Below are positions 45,775 to 57,718 of a stretch of DNA of 64,000 nucleotides, one piece after another. The notes beneath the pieces were generated by a model that saw nothing but the letters and a program-made list of their open reading frames with translations, searched no databases and was not told the origin of the DNA. Origin of the DNA: Aspidiotus rigidus (taxonomy: Eukaryota; Arthropoda; Insecta; Hemiptera; Diaspididae). Both the position numbers and the translations under genes were made by a program. Position 1 is the stretch's first letter, and each line of letters opens with the position of its first letter. Location of the stretch: the NCBI GenBank assembly GCA_035079385.1, contig JAVHKY010000029.1, forward strand, positions 8,804,001-8,868,000, in the 5' to 3' direction.

Positions 45775-47470
45775 ATTTTTGTGACGAAAACATTGTCTCG
45801 TACGTATAGAGGTTGTACAATGATGAGGTGATTTGTGAACGGTAGAATGATCGTAAGTCACAACCCGGAGAAGGGGAGCGATCAGTGATTGAGGGAAGAA
45901 GTAAGGCTTGCTTAGCAGCCAGGTCCACTGCGTCGTGTTCCGGTAGACCGATTGAAGACAGAGAAGATATTAAGGTGTGCAGGACTATGAGAATGCGCTG
46001 TACGATGAGATTGGAAGAGTAACGGTTTTGCATGGCTTGGAGAGAGGAGAGAGAGTCAGAGAGAAGGAGGAATTTACAGGGTTGAGGAAGAAGAGTGACG
46101 TGACTAGGGCAGGTATAGATGGCAGAGAGCTCGGTACAATATATGGAGGTTGAATTTTTAAACGAAAGTGTGAGAACAACAAAAGACAATGATTTTTTAC
46201 GAGGTGACCAAATTTTTCGCTTATATTCTCATCTACTAACTACGCTCCTCCCGAAAGTGTGAAATTTTACCATTGACGGAGGCCCTAGCCAGTTTTAGGG
46301 TCCGATTTGGAATCATCTATAAAGCACAGGTTGTGGGAAGGGAAGTCGTTATCAAGTATGTCTTTAATGTGTCTTACATAGATTACATAGGCCAATTTTG
46401 GTAGGTTGGCCAGGTCAAGGCGAATGAGAGGTGATGAGGATGTCCATGGAGGGGTGGATGAGAAGATGGGAGAAAGATGTGAAATTAAAGATGGTCTAAT
46501 GAGACGAGTGGAGAATTTTGGGGGATAAAAGAGGGTCAGTAGGTGGGGAGATTGGGAAACTGGGCTGTAGACGCGAGGAAATTGGCTGTAATCGTTAATG
46601 AACGGAATCTAGAGGGGGAACGCCGGCCTGTGGGGCTAGTCCGTAACGCACCGAGAGCTAAACTTAGTGCTGTAGATTGAATTGTATGTAGGGATTTCAG
46701 GGAGGATTTATTAGCCTGTCTGTAGATAAAGGACCCATAGTCCAGTTGAGAACGAATTGGTGAGTTTTTCAGTTGAAGGAGGAGCTTGCAACTGCAACCA
46801 GTGCGAGTGTGAGATAGATATTCAAAGATATTTATTGAGTTCAGACATTTGGCTATGTAGGGAGTCCAGGAGTGTTGGGAATCGAAGGTAAAGCCAAGAA
46901 ATTTAGTGCAGGATTGGAGGCTAATCAGGAAGTTCTGTAGGATGTGTTGGGGGGGGGGGAGAGGGAAGACGTGAATGGCTTCTACGGAATATAATTAAAA
47001 CGATTTTTTTGCTGGAGAATGAAATCCACGATCCTAGGCTCAAGAGGAGACCTTATCGAGGGTTAGTTGGAGAAGACGAGTTGCTCTTTTGGGATTTGTG
47101 GAAGCGAGAAAGACACTGAAGTCGTCTACGAGAAGACGTTTGGTGAGGGGAAAGGGGACACAGTTTATTAGATCATGTATGACGATTAGGAAGAGAGGAA
47201 CATTCCAAACCTCCCCCTGGAGGACGCCATTGTGAATGTGGTGGAGGGAGGAGTAGTGGTTATGAATTCAAACTGTTATGTATCTGTCATGGAGGAAGGA
47301 CTGGAGAAGGGAGGATAAATTGCCACGAAGGCCTATTTCGAATAATTTAGAGGACATTTAGTGTCGCCAAACGCGAGGGAACGCTTCTTGAAGATCAAAC
47401 AATAGTCATTACGGAATGATTTTTCGATTTGGAGGTTCAGGTCGGAGATGGCTTGTAAAGTGTACGAAAT
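45775..47470 (-). pseudogene. I-like ORF2 fossil, RT to RNase H, diverged subfamily
   Basis: Read from high to low: a degraded FDLQEAF-type motif A region near 47390, EIGLRGNLSSLLQSFLHDR, then GVLQGEVWNVPLFL (motif B), RLLVDDFSVFLASTNPKRA (VDD catalytic block), FLGFTFDSQHSWTPYI, RSQLDYGSFIYRQAN, ITANFLASTAQFPNL and WPTYQNWP. The RNase H part at 46189-45776 reads SIYCTELSAIY, FLLLSDSLSSLQAM and LPEHDAVDLAAKQALLLP. Many frameshifts are present. It differs enough from the 58.6-64 kb element to be another subfamily. Confidence 0.8.
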
Positions 47471-47479
47471 TGTTACTGC

Positions 47480-49085
47480 ATTAGTGAAGACCTTTACCTA
47501 CACAGTAACAAATTTTGTTTGTGTTTTCGAACTTGCATTCTGTCCAACCTCTATAGTGACTTGACAAGCGCTCTTACTCTCTGTGCGTGCAGTCCGTAAA
47601 GGATCTTACCGAATTTCGATTTTAAAAAAACGAATCGAATTCCCTTCGAACAATTTATGATGTGGGCTTGAATTTGCTGAAAATATCCGAAACACGACAT
47701 TTCACCACGTGATATTCGCCCGCATGAATTTCATTAGAAGCTGTTCTGACAACTTATTCGATGTTCTTTTTTTTTTCATTTACCGTCGATCTTATTGTTT
47801 TAAATTAAAAAGGGTTAATCGTATAGTCATCGATATGAAATTGAAATAAAAATTCAACGTTCACCACGTTAGTATATATTTTTGGACAATTTAACCGAGC
47901 GCGTGTAAACATCGCGGTTGTTCGCGGCGGACACGCGACCTCAAAATTTTCAACCTCTCGCTGTTTTCGTAATCCTCTTGCCGTATTCGTGTCGTACATT
48001 ACAAATGAATTACGAGGACTTTTTTTCAATCGACGACAAGCTCTTTATACTGAGTCACAACTCATAACACGTAAAAGTTGAATGTGGTACAATTACTTGA
48101 AGGACGAGTTTTTCCAGATGGGGATGACGTGCAAGAAGAAGAAGAAAAAAAAAAGACAAAAACAGCCTGCAGACTCGACTTTGTGCGTCGACGAAAGAAA
48201 ACCTGTTTATAAAGTGGAGCACATTAAATATAAGAATGACTTTCTATCATTTTAGGGTCTACACGGATCGGGAATACGATCCGCAACACACGACTCGAAT
48301 CATTCCAAGTATGCATTTCGGGTAAGTTATGTCAGTGTCGTTGACCATCATCATCACCTGCCTTACCAGATTCAACATTTCAACCCCGTCGGTATACCTT
48401 TTTGTACACTGCAGGAATACCGTATCGCAATAATAGTAAGTCTGCATCGTAACCCCTTAATCACTGTATGTTGCATCCACGCGACCAAAATGAAAAATCA
48501 ACTTCGCGCTCCTGTATCAAAATGCAATCGTCGCGCAGACGAGTGTTTCTAATTTATAGCGAACCCTTTTACCAGCCGCATTCATTCGACTCTATACCTG
48601 CAATTTTTAAATTTCATTGAATACTTTTTTTCGCGTTAACCGTACGCGAAAAGGAATACCTTTGAACAGTACGCGCGCGAGCTACCCCCTTGTTCGTAAT
48701 TTACATTTAGACAGCATTATAGAGACCGATTTTCATTGTCTTGGGTACAATCGGATATTTAGGGGACGTCAAGCGTAATCCGCTACGAAATCGGAAACAA
48801 AACAGATATTCGTATCAATGCGAAGCCACATTTTTCTATAAACACGAGTCCCGGAAGGCGGGCGTGTGCTCACTATGTGAGGTGAAGGTATGCCGAAAAA
48901 TCACTTTCTTGCGGACCCACGAAAAGAAAAGGTAAAAGAAATCTAATACTGTACTTCCACGTCTTTTGGACGAGAGAACATCTTCACTTCTAAAACCTTG
49001 AAGGATATAATACAGAAATGCTCGTCCTTTTACGCACCTAACCTAAGCCTGTAATTTCTTTACTTGTCCAACTACCCGTTCTCAA
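47480..49085. other. no recognised gene
   Basis: AT-rich. A plus frame at 48741-48935 ends YQCEATFFYKHESRKAGVCS then LCEVKVCRKITFLRTHEKKR. Its Cys/His spacing is only loosely finger-like and no splice context supports it. Other frames are not convincing. Confidence 0.35.
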
Positions 49086-49089
49086 CTGT

Positions 49090-49335
49090 TACCCTATCTA
49101 CCTCCTCGAGAAACCCTCTCCACCTCTTCAATATTTTCTTTCAACCTCAACGCTTATTCAGTATGTTCTCTGATTGATACCACACCATGAGAAACTTTCT
49201 CAACTCCCTGGATCTATAAAAATCAAACACTTCCACGCCCAGGTCGCCCACACCCGTATACTCTCGATCAACTCATGACCCTACTGTCCACATTGTAACA
49301 CAGAACTATATTTATCGGCTATTCACTTATTCATA
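49090..49335 (+). pseudogene. I-like ORF2 C-terminal scrap
   Basis: The plus strand reads SQLPGSIKIKHFHAQVAHTR, ILSINS, then PYCPHCNTELYL. This matches the C-terminal end of I-like ORF2, where a RIGHT-like stretch precedes a Cys-x2-Cys pair. Decayed, with stops. Confidence 0.6.
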
Positions 49336-49654
49336 ATTGTCGGCACATGACTTGTCCCTGTGACATCTCACTCTTAAAAAAATAAATTTATCTGCAGAAG
49401 ATGCACCCCGTTACTGCCATGTTCCTGCTTGATATTAAGCAGTACCCACCCACTTCACTTTTTTCTACCCATCCGACTCTCCTCTCTTCCATCCACTAAT
49501 CAGAATCCAATGCAAAAACTCAACAAATTTACAAATATTATTTGTTCTTCTTCAGTAATAAACCATAAAATTCTTTTCTGTTCGTCAATATATTCGTTTT
49601 TGAAATAAATCAAACCCCCGTTGCGGCGCACTTTCAAACTCTGAGTGAAAACTG

Positions 49655-50560
49655 GTACTCCTAACCCTCACTGCCAATTTTCTTGCATCCACAGCTCAAT
49701 TCACTCAGCTTCCAATGTATGCACCCTTACTCTGCCAACATAATTCTCTTCTTCCTCTTGAATCTAAAATATTCAAATACCTCAAATTGAACTATCTACC
49801 GCTATCATACCATCCACCCTCTCCCAGATATCCAACTAATAATCTCCGAACTCGCAACACAATATACCGACTGCTCATTAGAAACATTATCTCAATACCA
49901 ATTTTTCGACCCCGACGGACCTAAATCTGAACTCAAAATAGGATACGGGAACTCGATTCAAGGAGCTACAATCAGTCGTTGACTTAAAAATTCTGCCTTC
50001 ATTTCCACTACCAAACAAAACGTTATGTACTCTTGTCTTTCTCATCTCCATCTCCTCACCCCCAGCTCAAATTTCTACTGACTCACTTCCATCTCTCCTT
50101 GTTATACAGGACTCTTACTCAACTAATCTTTAAATCATTAACGAACTCATCAACACCTGCCATCCACTTCTACTTCTGTCTCCTTCCTGTATCAACGTCC
50201 CGGAAAGTGACGCGATTGTCTTTGCCCTTCTGTCCCACAAAATGTCTGACCCTGTACTTATCCTTGCTTCTCACCTTAGAAACTATTACCAATCCCTGAT
50301 ACTTGACTCTTGGTATGACTTTGGGAAAAATCAGTATCCAAACAAACTTGGAGCAATTCCCTGGACTTGTTCCATCCATTTCTATCTTTTTTTTTAGGCC
50401 TTTCCTCTCCTCCTCCCCTCTTGTCAACACTGCACTGCCAAGTCCGTCCCGCCTTGAAAATATCCGTCTCTCTCTCACTCTCTCCACGTCGTCTTCCACC
50501 TGCTCTTTGTAACAACATCCCAATACGGTTACGAACACTCTAAACTATTTTTGTTTCACT
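49655..50560 (+). pseudogene. I-like ORF2 fossil, connection domain to C-terminus
   Basis: LTANFLASTAQFTQLPMYAP starts it near 49660. After decayed sequence, MYSCLSHLHLLTPSSNFY at about 50025 matches the RNase H segment AIFSCLSHL. SHLRNYYQSLILDSWYDFGK then PWTCSIHFY at 50270-50390 matches the post-RNase H region (YKNYYRSLITQSWNTLWEN, PWVSSI). Long plus and minus frames here are by-products. Confidence 0.7.
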
Positions 50561-50569
50561 TACTTTTAC

Positions 50570-51180
50570 CTCTACTGTAGTCTCTGATCCTTTCCCAACT
50601 CTCACCTCAATTTTTTCAAACTCCTCAGAGTTACTTACACCTAGTTGATAACCTGGAAAATGAAAAAGCGCGGCCTCTCCAATGTATCGCACTGAATTAA
50701 AGAATCAGTCGTCAGTAAACGCAGAGACGCACACAGGGCTTGAGGGTAACTAAAAGCAACGCGTCGCATGACGTAAAAATCAAACTGGGACGCATCTTCG
50801 ACGATGAAGGAAAAAACTCACAGATTCTTTAAACGAGGGGAGGCAGGGAACCTGTTTTGTGGGGCATGTGGGACTCCAAAAACGTTGGTGTGTGGAGCAT
50901 TGTATATCTAGTTACTTGGAGGGGCTTTCTTTCAGGCTATACATATGTAAGATTCATTCGTCACTCTCTCTTATCTTTCCTTTCTTCCGGTTTATCGTTT
51001 ACTCGCATCGTCGTGTGCGACATGACTGATCCCGTCGCCCTCTTGCTCGGTGTTCTTCCTTCCTTTTAACCAGTATCTAGATGGTAGCTTTACTGTTCGT
51101 TTCTATCGCTTCGCTGTTACTTTTATTGTGAAACAGCTTGTTTTTTGGAATTAGTTTTCAACTAATTGAAGCTCATTCCT
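50570..51180. other. mostly unassigned, with a repeat word near 50835-50900
   Basis: ggcagggaacctgttttgtggggcatgtgg resembles the insert at 40235-40290. The plus frame 50857-51069 over it has no motif. Otherwise featureless AT-rich DNA. Confidence 0.4.
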
Positions 51181-51184
51181 CGGC

Positions 51185-51328
51185 TTGTTTCCTCGTAAAA
51201 TTTCCTACAAGATTCACTATTTATTTGCTACCGTACGTTCATTGGTTGGTCTGAAAATTGCCATCTGAGTACCTCATTTTGTTCTTACAACCCATTTTTT
51301 GCGTTATACCAGATTATAGTGACAATTT
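51185..51328 (+). repeat. left arm of a 2.2-kb inverted repeat
   Basis: tttcctcgtaaaattt, tacgttcattggttggtctg and gagtacctcattttgttctt through gcgttataccagattatagt are matched in reverse complement at 53247-53390 with few differences over about 140 bp. Confidence 0.85.
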
Positions 51329-51484
51329 AGACAGAAATCTTTTAAATAAAAGTTGTTCATCGTAATTTTCCTGACAATAATCAATCTAAATATTCTAAAA
51401 AATTCAAAATAATCATTCTGGAGCTCTCATTGTTTCGCGTTGAGACAGTAATGAGCCCGATTTCCACAACTTCTAACTAACAAA

Positions 51485-52110
51485 CAAATCTTTTTCCTTC
51501 ACAACAACCGACCACCACCACACCAAACATATTCGTCTCCGATTCAATCCACTACAACCTTTACATTCGACTTCCCCTCCTTAGACTCCCCCTCAACCTA
51601 AAACACATCTCGACCTCATAGAAAGCCTCAAATCTCACAAATTTGTTTATATACTTTATACATCAGGAAACTATTTCAAGAATGTGCTCACTACACACTT
51701 TGCCTCTCCAGCGGGTCTAAAATATCCAATAAAGCTGGGTCGACTGAGAAATAGTTTCACAACACACCCGCAACATAGGTTCCATATTTACAGCCGAACC
51801 TATCAGCCTATTCACCTGCCTCACCCACCTCCTCCAATTACCCCCGAACGGAAAATCCCTTCTTCTTACCGACTTTTTCTCTCTTCACTACACTCCCTTA
51901 AAGACTCGTACAACTTTAACCCAACCAGGCAACGCATCCTTCTCGCACTTGACAATCTAGACTCAATTAGCTCGCAAATAATTTTCTAATGGATCCCCAG
52001 GCACGTTGACCTCTTCGAACATGACGCTGTTGATCAAGCCGCCAAACAAGCTACATCCTTCCCCGAATAACTGATGATTCTACTGTCCTATCTCTAGGCT
52101 TTGAGGGGGG
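51485..52110 (+). pseudogene. I-like RNase H fossil
   Basis: Plus strand: KHIRLRFN and PQPKTHLDLIESLKSHKFVY (connection), then PERKIPSSYRLFLSSLHSLK, DSYNFNPTRQRILLALDNLD, SISSQIIF. After a stop comes EHDAVDQAAKQATSFPE. It follows the RNase H order of the 58.6-64 kb element closely. It sits between the arms of the 51.2-53.4 kb inverted repeat. Confidence 0.8.
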
Positions 52111-52307
52111 GGGGATGTTTTGTATCCATATTGATGTGTGTAACTATTTTTGATTACATAGGAAATTCTTGAACCAAGAATATGATTTTTTGAAATACCT
52201 ACTACAAATAGCTTACGTGTACAAAAAATTCGTCATTTCTTAACCAACCAATGGATGTACAAAATCACCTCAAGTTAGAACTAAGGAAGTTTTCTTCTGT
52301 GAAATTA

Positions 52308-53198
52308 CAGTCGATGCCGACTATAACGAGGCCGATTGAAACAAGATTTCGGGTATTGCGAGCAGAATCTGTGGTCCCTTGCACTTGACCCATATAGGCT
52401 ATGTAAATTACACCGGTTACTACGAGGAGTGATGCCGGTCTTAACGAGCTTTTCCTTATCAATTAGGGCGTATATTCCCGCAAAAATGTTACATCTCTTA
52501 TCATACGAAGATTGGTTACCCTTGAATAGAATGTTGGAAACACCGGTTAGTCTGTTTTGGCCTCGCGGGAAAAACTTTTCTCCTAGATTCGAATTCTTCC
52601 CTCCCCCCTACTTCTTTCAAGCGTCTTCTCCATCCATCAGCATTCCTCCTCTACCTCTATCAAAAACTTGTCTGGGAGGAGACAGTTCGAAAGCTTCAGA
52701 TGCACCATCAAGTATCAATAGTCGACTTGTAACATTTGAGCTACGATGGGTGGGCCATTTTATTTTGACAAGTTTTTCCAGCTTTTCACTTGTGAACAGA
52801 TTGTCCGAATAGCATTTGAACGCAGCTACTAGAGTTCTTTCTATTCATTGATTACTCTCAAGTCAACCTTATAATTATAATTTGCAGTCCATCTTCTGGC
52901 AACCGGACATTCATTTTCCAGACCTGAGAATGTTCACGTTTTATATGAGGAGAGGCCTGAAGACAACGCTGGCGCTCTGGAAACAATCGAAATAAATTCT
53001 ACCTATGAAATACGTAAATATGTACAAAACTCCCTCATTCGTTTTTCTCTACTGCATTTGTGTAAGTTTTTCTATATTTGCGGTATAACCGGACATAACG
53101 AGAATCTCGTTATAACCGGGGTATGTCTACTGCGAGCTTCCGGGTAAAGCGAGAAAAAGTATCAGGCCCTTGAATCTCGTTATAGTCGGCATCGACTG
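52308..53198. mobile_element. pogo/Tigger-type TIR element, 891 bp, TA target site
   Basis: The 23-bp ends, cagtcgatgccgactataac plus gag on the left and the exact mirror on the right, match perfectly and are flanked by TA (52306-52307, 53199-53200). CAGTCGA...TAACGAG ends resemble pogo/Tigger elements of the Tc1/mariner superfamily. The interior has a plus frame at 52336-52812 with no DDE or helix-turn-helix motif I can see, so the copy looks non-autonomous. Confidence 0.85.
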
Positions 53199-53246
53199 TA
53201 TTTCCTTAATTCTTGGAAAAATTGCAAAAAATACAAAAATTGAACC

Positions 53247-53390
53247 AAAACTGTCACTGTAATCCGGTATAACGCAAAAAATGGCTTGTAAGAACAAAAT
53301 GAGGTACTCAAATGGCAATTTTCAGACCAACTAATGAACGTAAGGTGATAAATGAATCGTGAATCTTGTACGAAATTTTACGAGGAACAA
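53247..53390 (-). repeat. right arm of the 2.2-kb inverted repeat
   Basis: Reverse complement of 51185-51328. It contains the gtataacgc word seen in pogo-like ends, so both arms may derive from one TIR family lying in opposite orientation. Confidence 0.85.
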
Positions 53391-55010
53391 CTTTTGTTTG
53401 AAATTTTTTTTCTCTAAAATGCTTAGTTTTCGAGAAAATAACGAAAAACTGAATTTTGGATATAAGGGGGCCGCGCAGGACTTTGCGGGAGGCAGAGCGC
53501 GTAGGACTCATCGGTATTTTAATCAGGGTATTATCCTGAGCACATTACAAAAAAAAAACTTCTTCACATTTTAATTGTCATTTTTTCATCTTTATTGACT
53601 GGACTACACAGTTTGAAATGTAAGTCTAGTAAGCAATATCAAAAAAATTATTGTTATGTGAGGAGCCCTTCTTCTTGATCTACAGTAAGTCTAGTTTAGA
53701 ATATTTAAAGCTAATAGCTTTTGGGGTGGGGATTCGCAGATTTCTCAATCACCCAGGAGTTGTAACTCGAAAATTTTCCAAGTCCGTTATGTTGGGGAAG
53801 GGAGGGTGTACTCGCGAATTTTCCCATTGGGTTACGGTGAGATTAAAGACATGAAACGTATCGAAACAGATTCCATGTTAAAATATTCTAAATTTACATC
53901 GCTAGACTAATAAATAAAAATCAGCGTACATTACCAGAGGACCAATTTGCTTTCTTTCGTTGACAAAGAGAAAATACGCGGCAGGTTACTCCAGCCTTGA
54001 TCTCATGCACTATAGATTTTGCACAGTACTCTTATCGACCATTATAAACCGCCGAGTCGGGAGAAGGACATCACGAAAAGAATTTAACGGCACTGAACTT
54101 TTAATGAAGAAAGAAAAACACGGCGTTACACAATTGAGGTAGGTTCATAAGCTATCGATCGAACAATAAGGGATTCACTACCAGACATATCCGAATTAAG
54201 TTATTTCGCGAACTTTAAGATGATCGGGTGTCGGCGCCAAGCATCCACGGACACAAACAACACTTGAAAAAGTACACGAAAGGTGCCACGTAGATGAAAA
54301 CCCATACTTCGCATCCCGGTACCAACGTCGGAACGAAGCACACAAATCTATCACTCGACAATTGAGATCTTGTCGAAAACTGGCCATCAGTACATACTCG
54401 TATATTCAATTTACCCCACCTTGGGATAAGATAAGAAAACAGACGAATAGACATGCTCAAATCGTACGGTACGAACATCGTACGACTCGCAGAAAAGAAA
54501 CAAGGGTGTCTCGTTCAATAAATTTTACCAATCGTTCTCGAATAGACAGGAAAGGAGAGTAACGAAATAAGGAAATTTTAAAGGAAAGAAATATTGAATA
54601 GAAATGAGATAAACGATACAATCCATGTTGCAAGCTCGAGTATGTATCGCGCCAACTAAGGACCAAGTTTGTGAAACACAGAAGGTGGATACTTCGAATG
54701 ATAATAAATTCAACTTTGTAGATGAGACTGCTTTTGATGGCTTCCACAAAGTCATCATGCATCTCAACACGTCCTTACCGGCTGGTAATAGTATGATAAA
54801 GAGGAATCTTTACTTCCCTCTGTCGTTTATAATATCGTTGTGTTTTTCATCTCATTTGTATGCTACTATGCTGTCCTGGATGATGAGAAGCTCTCTTTGA
54901 AACCGATCGGTTTAATTGTGATCAAATTTCCTGCGTGTCTCTAACTTCTTTCTGTAGTCTTAATCGACATTGCGTCGATAACTCGTAGTGTGAAAAAAAT
55001 TGACTGTACG
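53391..55010. other. no recognised gene; dispersed repeat copy at about 53610-53735
   Basis: The repeat shared with 22775-22905 lies at about 53610-53735. Elsewhere there are overlapping short frames on both strands, for example plus 54625-54900 (starts MLQARVCIAPTKDQVCETQK, ends in a hydrophobic tail) opposed by minus 54770-54525. No family motif was found. Confidence 0.4.
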
Positions 55011-55014
55011 TTGA

Positions 55015-55255
55015 GCGAATTTCTGTGAGATTTAAACGGATGGTCGGTTGGGTGAGGGTCCAAGGTGGGGTAAATAGGTAGAAGGGGATTCGTTATGAAA
55101 GGTTCATTGAGAGAGTGTTCGAATTGAAGTATGACGTGTTTGTTCCTGGAGGCTGGAGGGAGGTTGTGCTTTGGTTTGAAGATGGAATTAAAAATAAGAA
55201 GATGAGGGAATTTTATGAAGTTAGAGGTTAGAATGAGTCGACGAAAGTGAAGCGA
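55015..55255 (-). pseudogene. I-like connection-domain scrap
   Basis: The minus strand, with one frame change, gives RFTFVDSF, PLTS, QPPGTNTSYFNSNTLSMNLS and FTPPWTLTQP, in the same order as RRLILTSNFL, HIRLQFNHLINKPF and FPPWTFPQP of the I-like element at 58.6-64 kb. Confidence 0.65.
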
Positions 55256-55269
55256 ACGGTTTTGACAAG

Positions 55270-56390
55270 CGGTCTCCCAGTTTGCCAGTTTTAGTGCTGC
55301 ATGATAGACATCTCTATACCGCTTGCGCTAGCCCCTCTTGCGCCTGGTACCATCTGCGAGCTCGCTGTAGAGTACCTGTTGGGGAGTCTTTCATCACTCA
55401 TTTTTGCTACATTCCCGAGCCAGCATAGCGTAGAGTATGGATCCGCAATTAGCACGCTCGAGGACGCGAGCGTTTGACATAAAGTCCGTCCATTTGACGC
55501 CTAGTATTCGCCGTAATTACCGTTGATGGAATCTTTCCAGCGATTTGTGCTGCCATCTGTAAACGGCCCAGTTCTCAGAACCGTAAAGCAGAGTAGGAAG
55601 AACTACGGCCGGGTAGACAGCAAGATTTTTAGTTTCGCGTTGTTGAAGACTCTCTCCCCAAGCCTGAACATGGCGCAGTCGCTGGTTGATCTCGGCTATC
55701 ACAGAGCCGTCCCGTATGACGATGTTTCCCAGATAGCTGAATACCTGGACATCCTCGATAGCTTTGCCTCCAACTCCAATTTCCGAAGTCTGATGTGCTG
55801 GGAAGTTCACTGGCTTTTGTTTTGCCCACATTCATCTCCATTCCAAGCACACTGTAGTCCTCTGAAAATGTGTTCATCGCTCTCTGCGTGGCCATTGCGG
55901 AAGTCCCAAGTAGGGCCATAATTCCGATACAAAGCGTGACCGCACGTTCTTTTGGGATCTTGAATGCGTCAGGTTGAATAAACCGCCGTCGAACCTATAT
56001 CGAACACTGACTCTTCGATCTAGTAATTTTATGTCCACTATTATTAGCATCGCTGCCATGTAAATATTGGAGAGGTGAGGGGGCAGAGTGCAGCCTTGTC
56101 TCACACCATCCGTTATATCAAATTCTTCGGTGAGGACATGACTCTTATTCTTTGCTGTGAGTAAATCAGTGATGATATTAACCGATTTAGCGGGCAGTTA
56201 AATTTGAGCATGACCTTCCATATAAAGTGTGCCTGCTGACCATATCAAACGCACGAATACGTTCCTCTAAGTTACGGCTATCCATAATAAATAGGAAGGT
56301 GTCCTCCCTCATGAATGTTAACGTTGATGTGGTTGAGGAAGGGGTCCGTGACGGTGTTGTCGTTCAGAAATTCCATCTCCCTTCATAAAT
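55270..56390 (-). pseudogene. RTE-like non-LTR RT fossil
   Basis: Minus-strand pieces in order: SVNIITDLLTAKNKSHVL near 56170, GVRQGCTLPPHLSNIYMAAM (motif B), VSVRYRFDGGLFNL, MNTFSEDYSVLGMEMNVGKT (GL-x-N-x-x-K-T block), then VQVFSYLGNIVIRDGSVIAE, INQRLRHVQAWGESL and LAVYPAVVLPTLLYGSENWA. The motif order and wording are typical of the element class that also left the 28-kb relic. The YADD block is not readable and several frameshifts are present. Confidence 0.7.
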
Positions 56391-57142
56391 CGTGACCTTA
56401 GAACAGAACTAACGTAAGTCCAAAAATTCGATTTTCGGATTATATCGGATTATTACTCTCTTTCGATTGGTTTAATGAGTTTAAGTCCAAACCGTCGGGA
56501 AATTACTTAAAAATTGAAAGAACGAAAGTAACGTAACTCATTTTGTCACCAAAAAATTGAAACAGAACTAACGTAAGTCCGACACCCGCGCTTTCTACGC
56601 GGAGTTACGATACTTCTGCACTAACGTTTTATTTATTTTCTGAGAGCAGAAGAAACTTACCGGACTTAAGTTATTTCTGTTTCAATTTTTTGGTGACAAA
56701 ATGAGTTACGCTATACTTCGGTTCTTTCAAAATGGTTATACCTACTATTTTTTCACGTTCAATACTCAGTGATTTTGTAATACAAAATTTTTTTTTTTCC
56801 TACTTATACTTTTTTATTTTCTTCTGACAAACCGACATTATCGTATGTCCTTTCTCTTAGCTATTTTGTTCACTGCAGAAAGAGCTTAACATGGACATAA
56901 AATAGTTCTGTTCTCAGTGTTTCAATGTCAAACTATCGTAAGTCCAAAAAAAAAACGGAAAGTTTAATTATTTTAAATTTCTGATGATGAAAATGAGTTT
57001 GAAATCATTTTCTGATACAGAGTCAGTCTTTACTTTATCTTCAAAATGTATTCTCAGAAAAAGGCAGCGATTTAAAACTTTAAATCTTTCCTCCTGTAAA
57101 AACACTGTTTTGGACTTACGTTAGTTCTGTTCTAAGGTCACG
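56391..57142. mobile_element. palindromic TIR element, 752 bp
   Basis: cgtgaccttagaacagaact at 56391 mirrors the right end agttctgttctaaggtcacg at 57142, extending through aacgtaagtccaaaa. A second, internal pair also mirrors: aactcattttgtcaccaaaa and gaaacagaactaacg at 56538-56580 against 56655-56715. AAAT lies on both outer sides (56387-56390, 57143-57146 allowing one base), a possible 4-bp target duplication. No coding capacity. It sits exactly between an RTE-like and a PLE relic. Confidence 0.75.
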
Positions 57143-57164
57143 AAATAATAGTCAGGTAATTTTA

Positions 57165-57575
57165 ATAGTGTCGAAACAGCCCTCCTCGATAAAGTTTTGC
57201 AATTCAGTCTACCTCCCCTCAAGAAGGATGAAACTTTGACGAATGTTGTTGCGGATCTTGCTGTTAAAATTGGTCCTATTTTTAATACCCAGAAAGTCTG
57301 TGCCGAATTAGTCCGCAATAACCCCCTCCCTTATGAGTAATAAATTGGGTGGAGTGATTCAAGGTTTAAAGAGGGAGATTTAATCGTCACTAAGGCTGAC
57401 AAAGGCAATGCTGTTGTGGTGATGGAGAAATCCGCCTATTCTTCTAAGGTCCACGAAGTCCTCCAGCAGTATGGTGCTAAAGAGATGAGGATTTCAGCTT
57501 CCCTAATCATGTTAAAGAAGTTAGGAATGTCATCAACTGGAGTGAGGCTATAATCAAAACTTCTGCTATGAAAAG
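57165..57575 (+). pseudogene. Penelope-like N-terminal fragment
   Basis: The plus strand reads ETLTNVVADLAVKIGPIFNT, then QKVCAELVRNNPLP, and after a frame change DLIVTKADKGNAVVVMEKSA, YSSKVHEVLQQYGAKE. These match the minus-strand PLE at about 4450-4150 (ETLANVVADLTVKIG, KGNAVVEKSSYTSNVHDVL). The RT core is absent. Confidence 0.8.
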
Positions 57576-57718
57576 ATGCTCTTGGCAGTTTTTACTTCAA
57601 AGTTAATGAGCTGTTCAGAAAAAAAAATTTTCTGGCATAGCCAAATAAATGAAAATCATGTTCCATGTCTTTTATATTTTATCAGTCATCTTGAAATATT
57701 TCAGTCTAGGCTTCTACT

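Noticed and set aside
50170..50538. Minus-strand frame of 122 codons
   Set aside because: It is antisense to an I-like fossil whose plus-strand peptides match in order.
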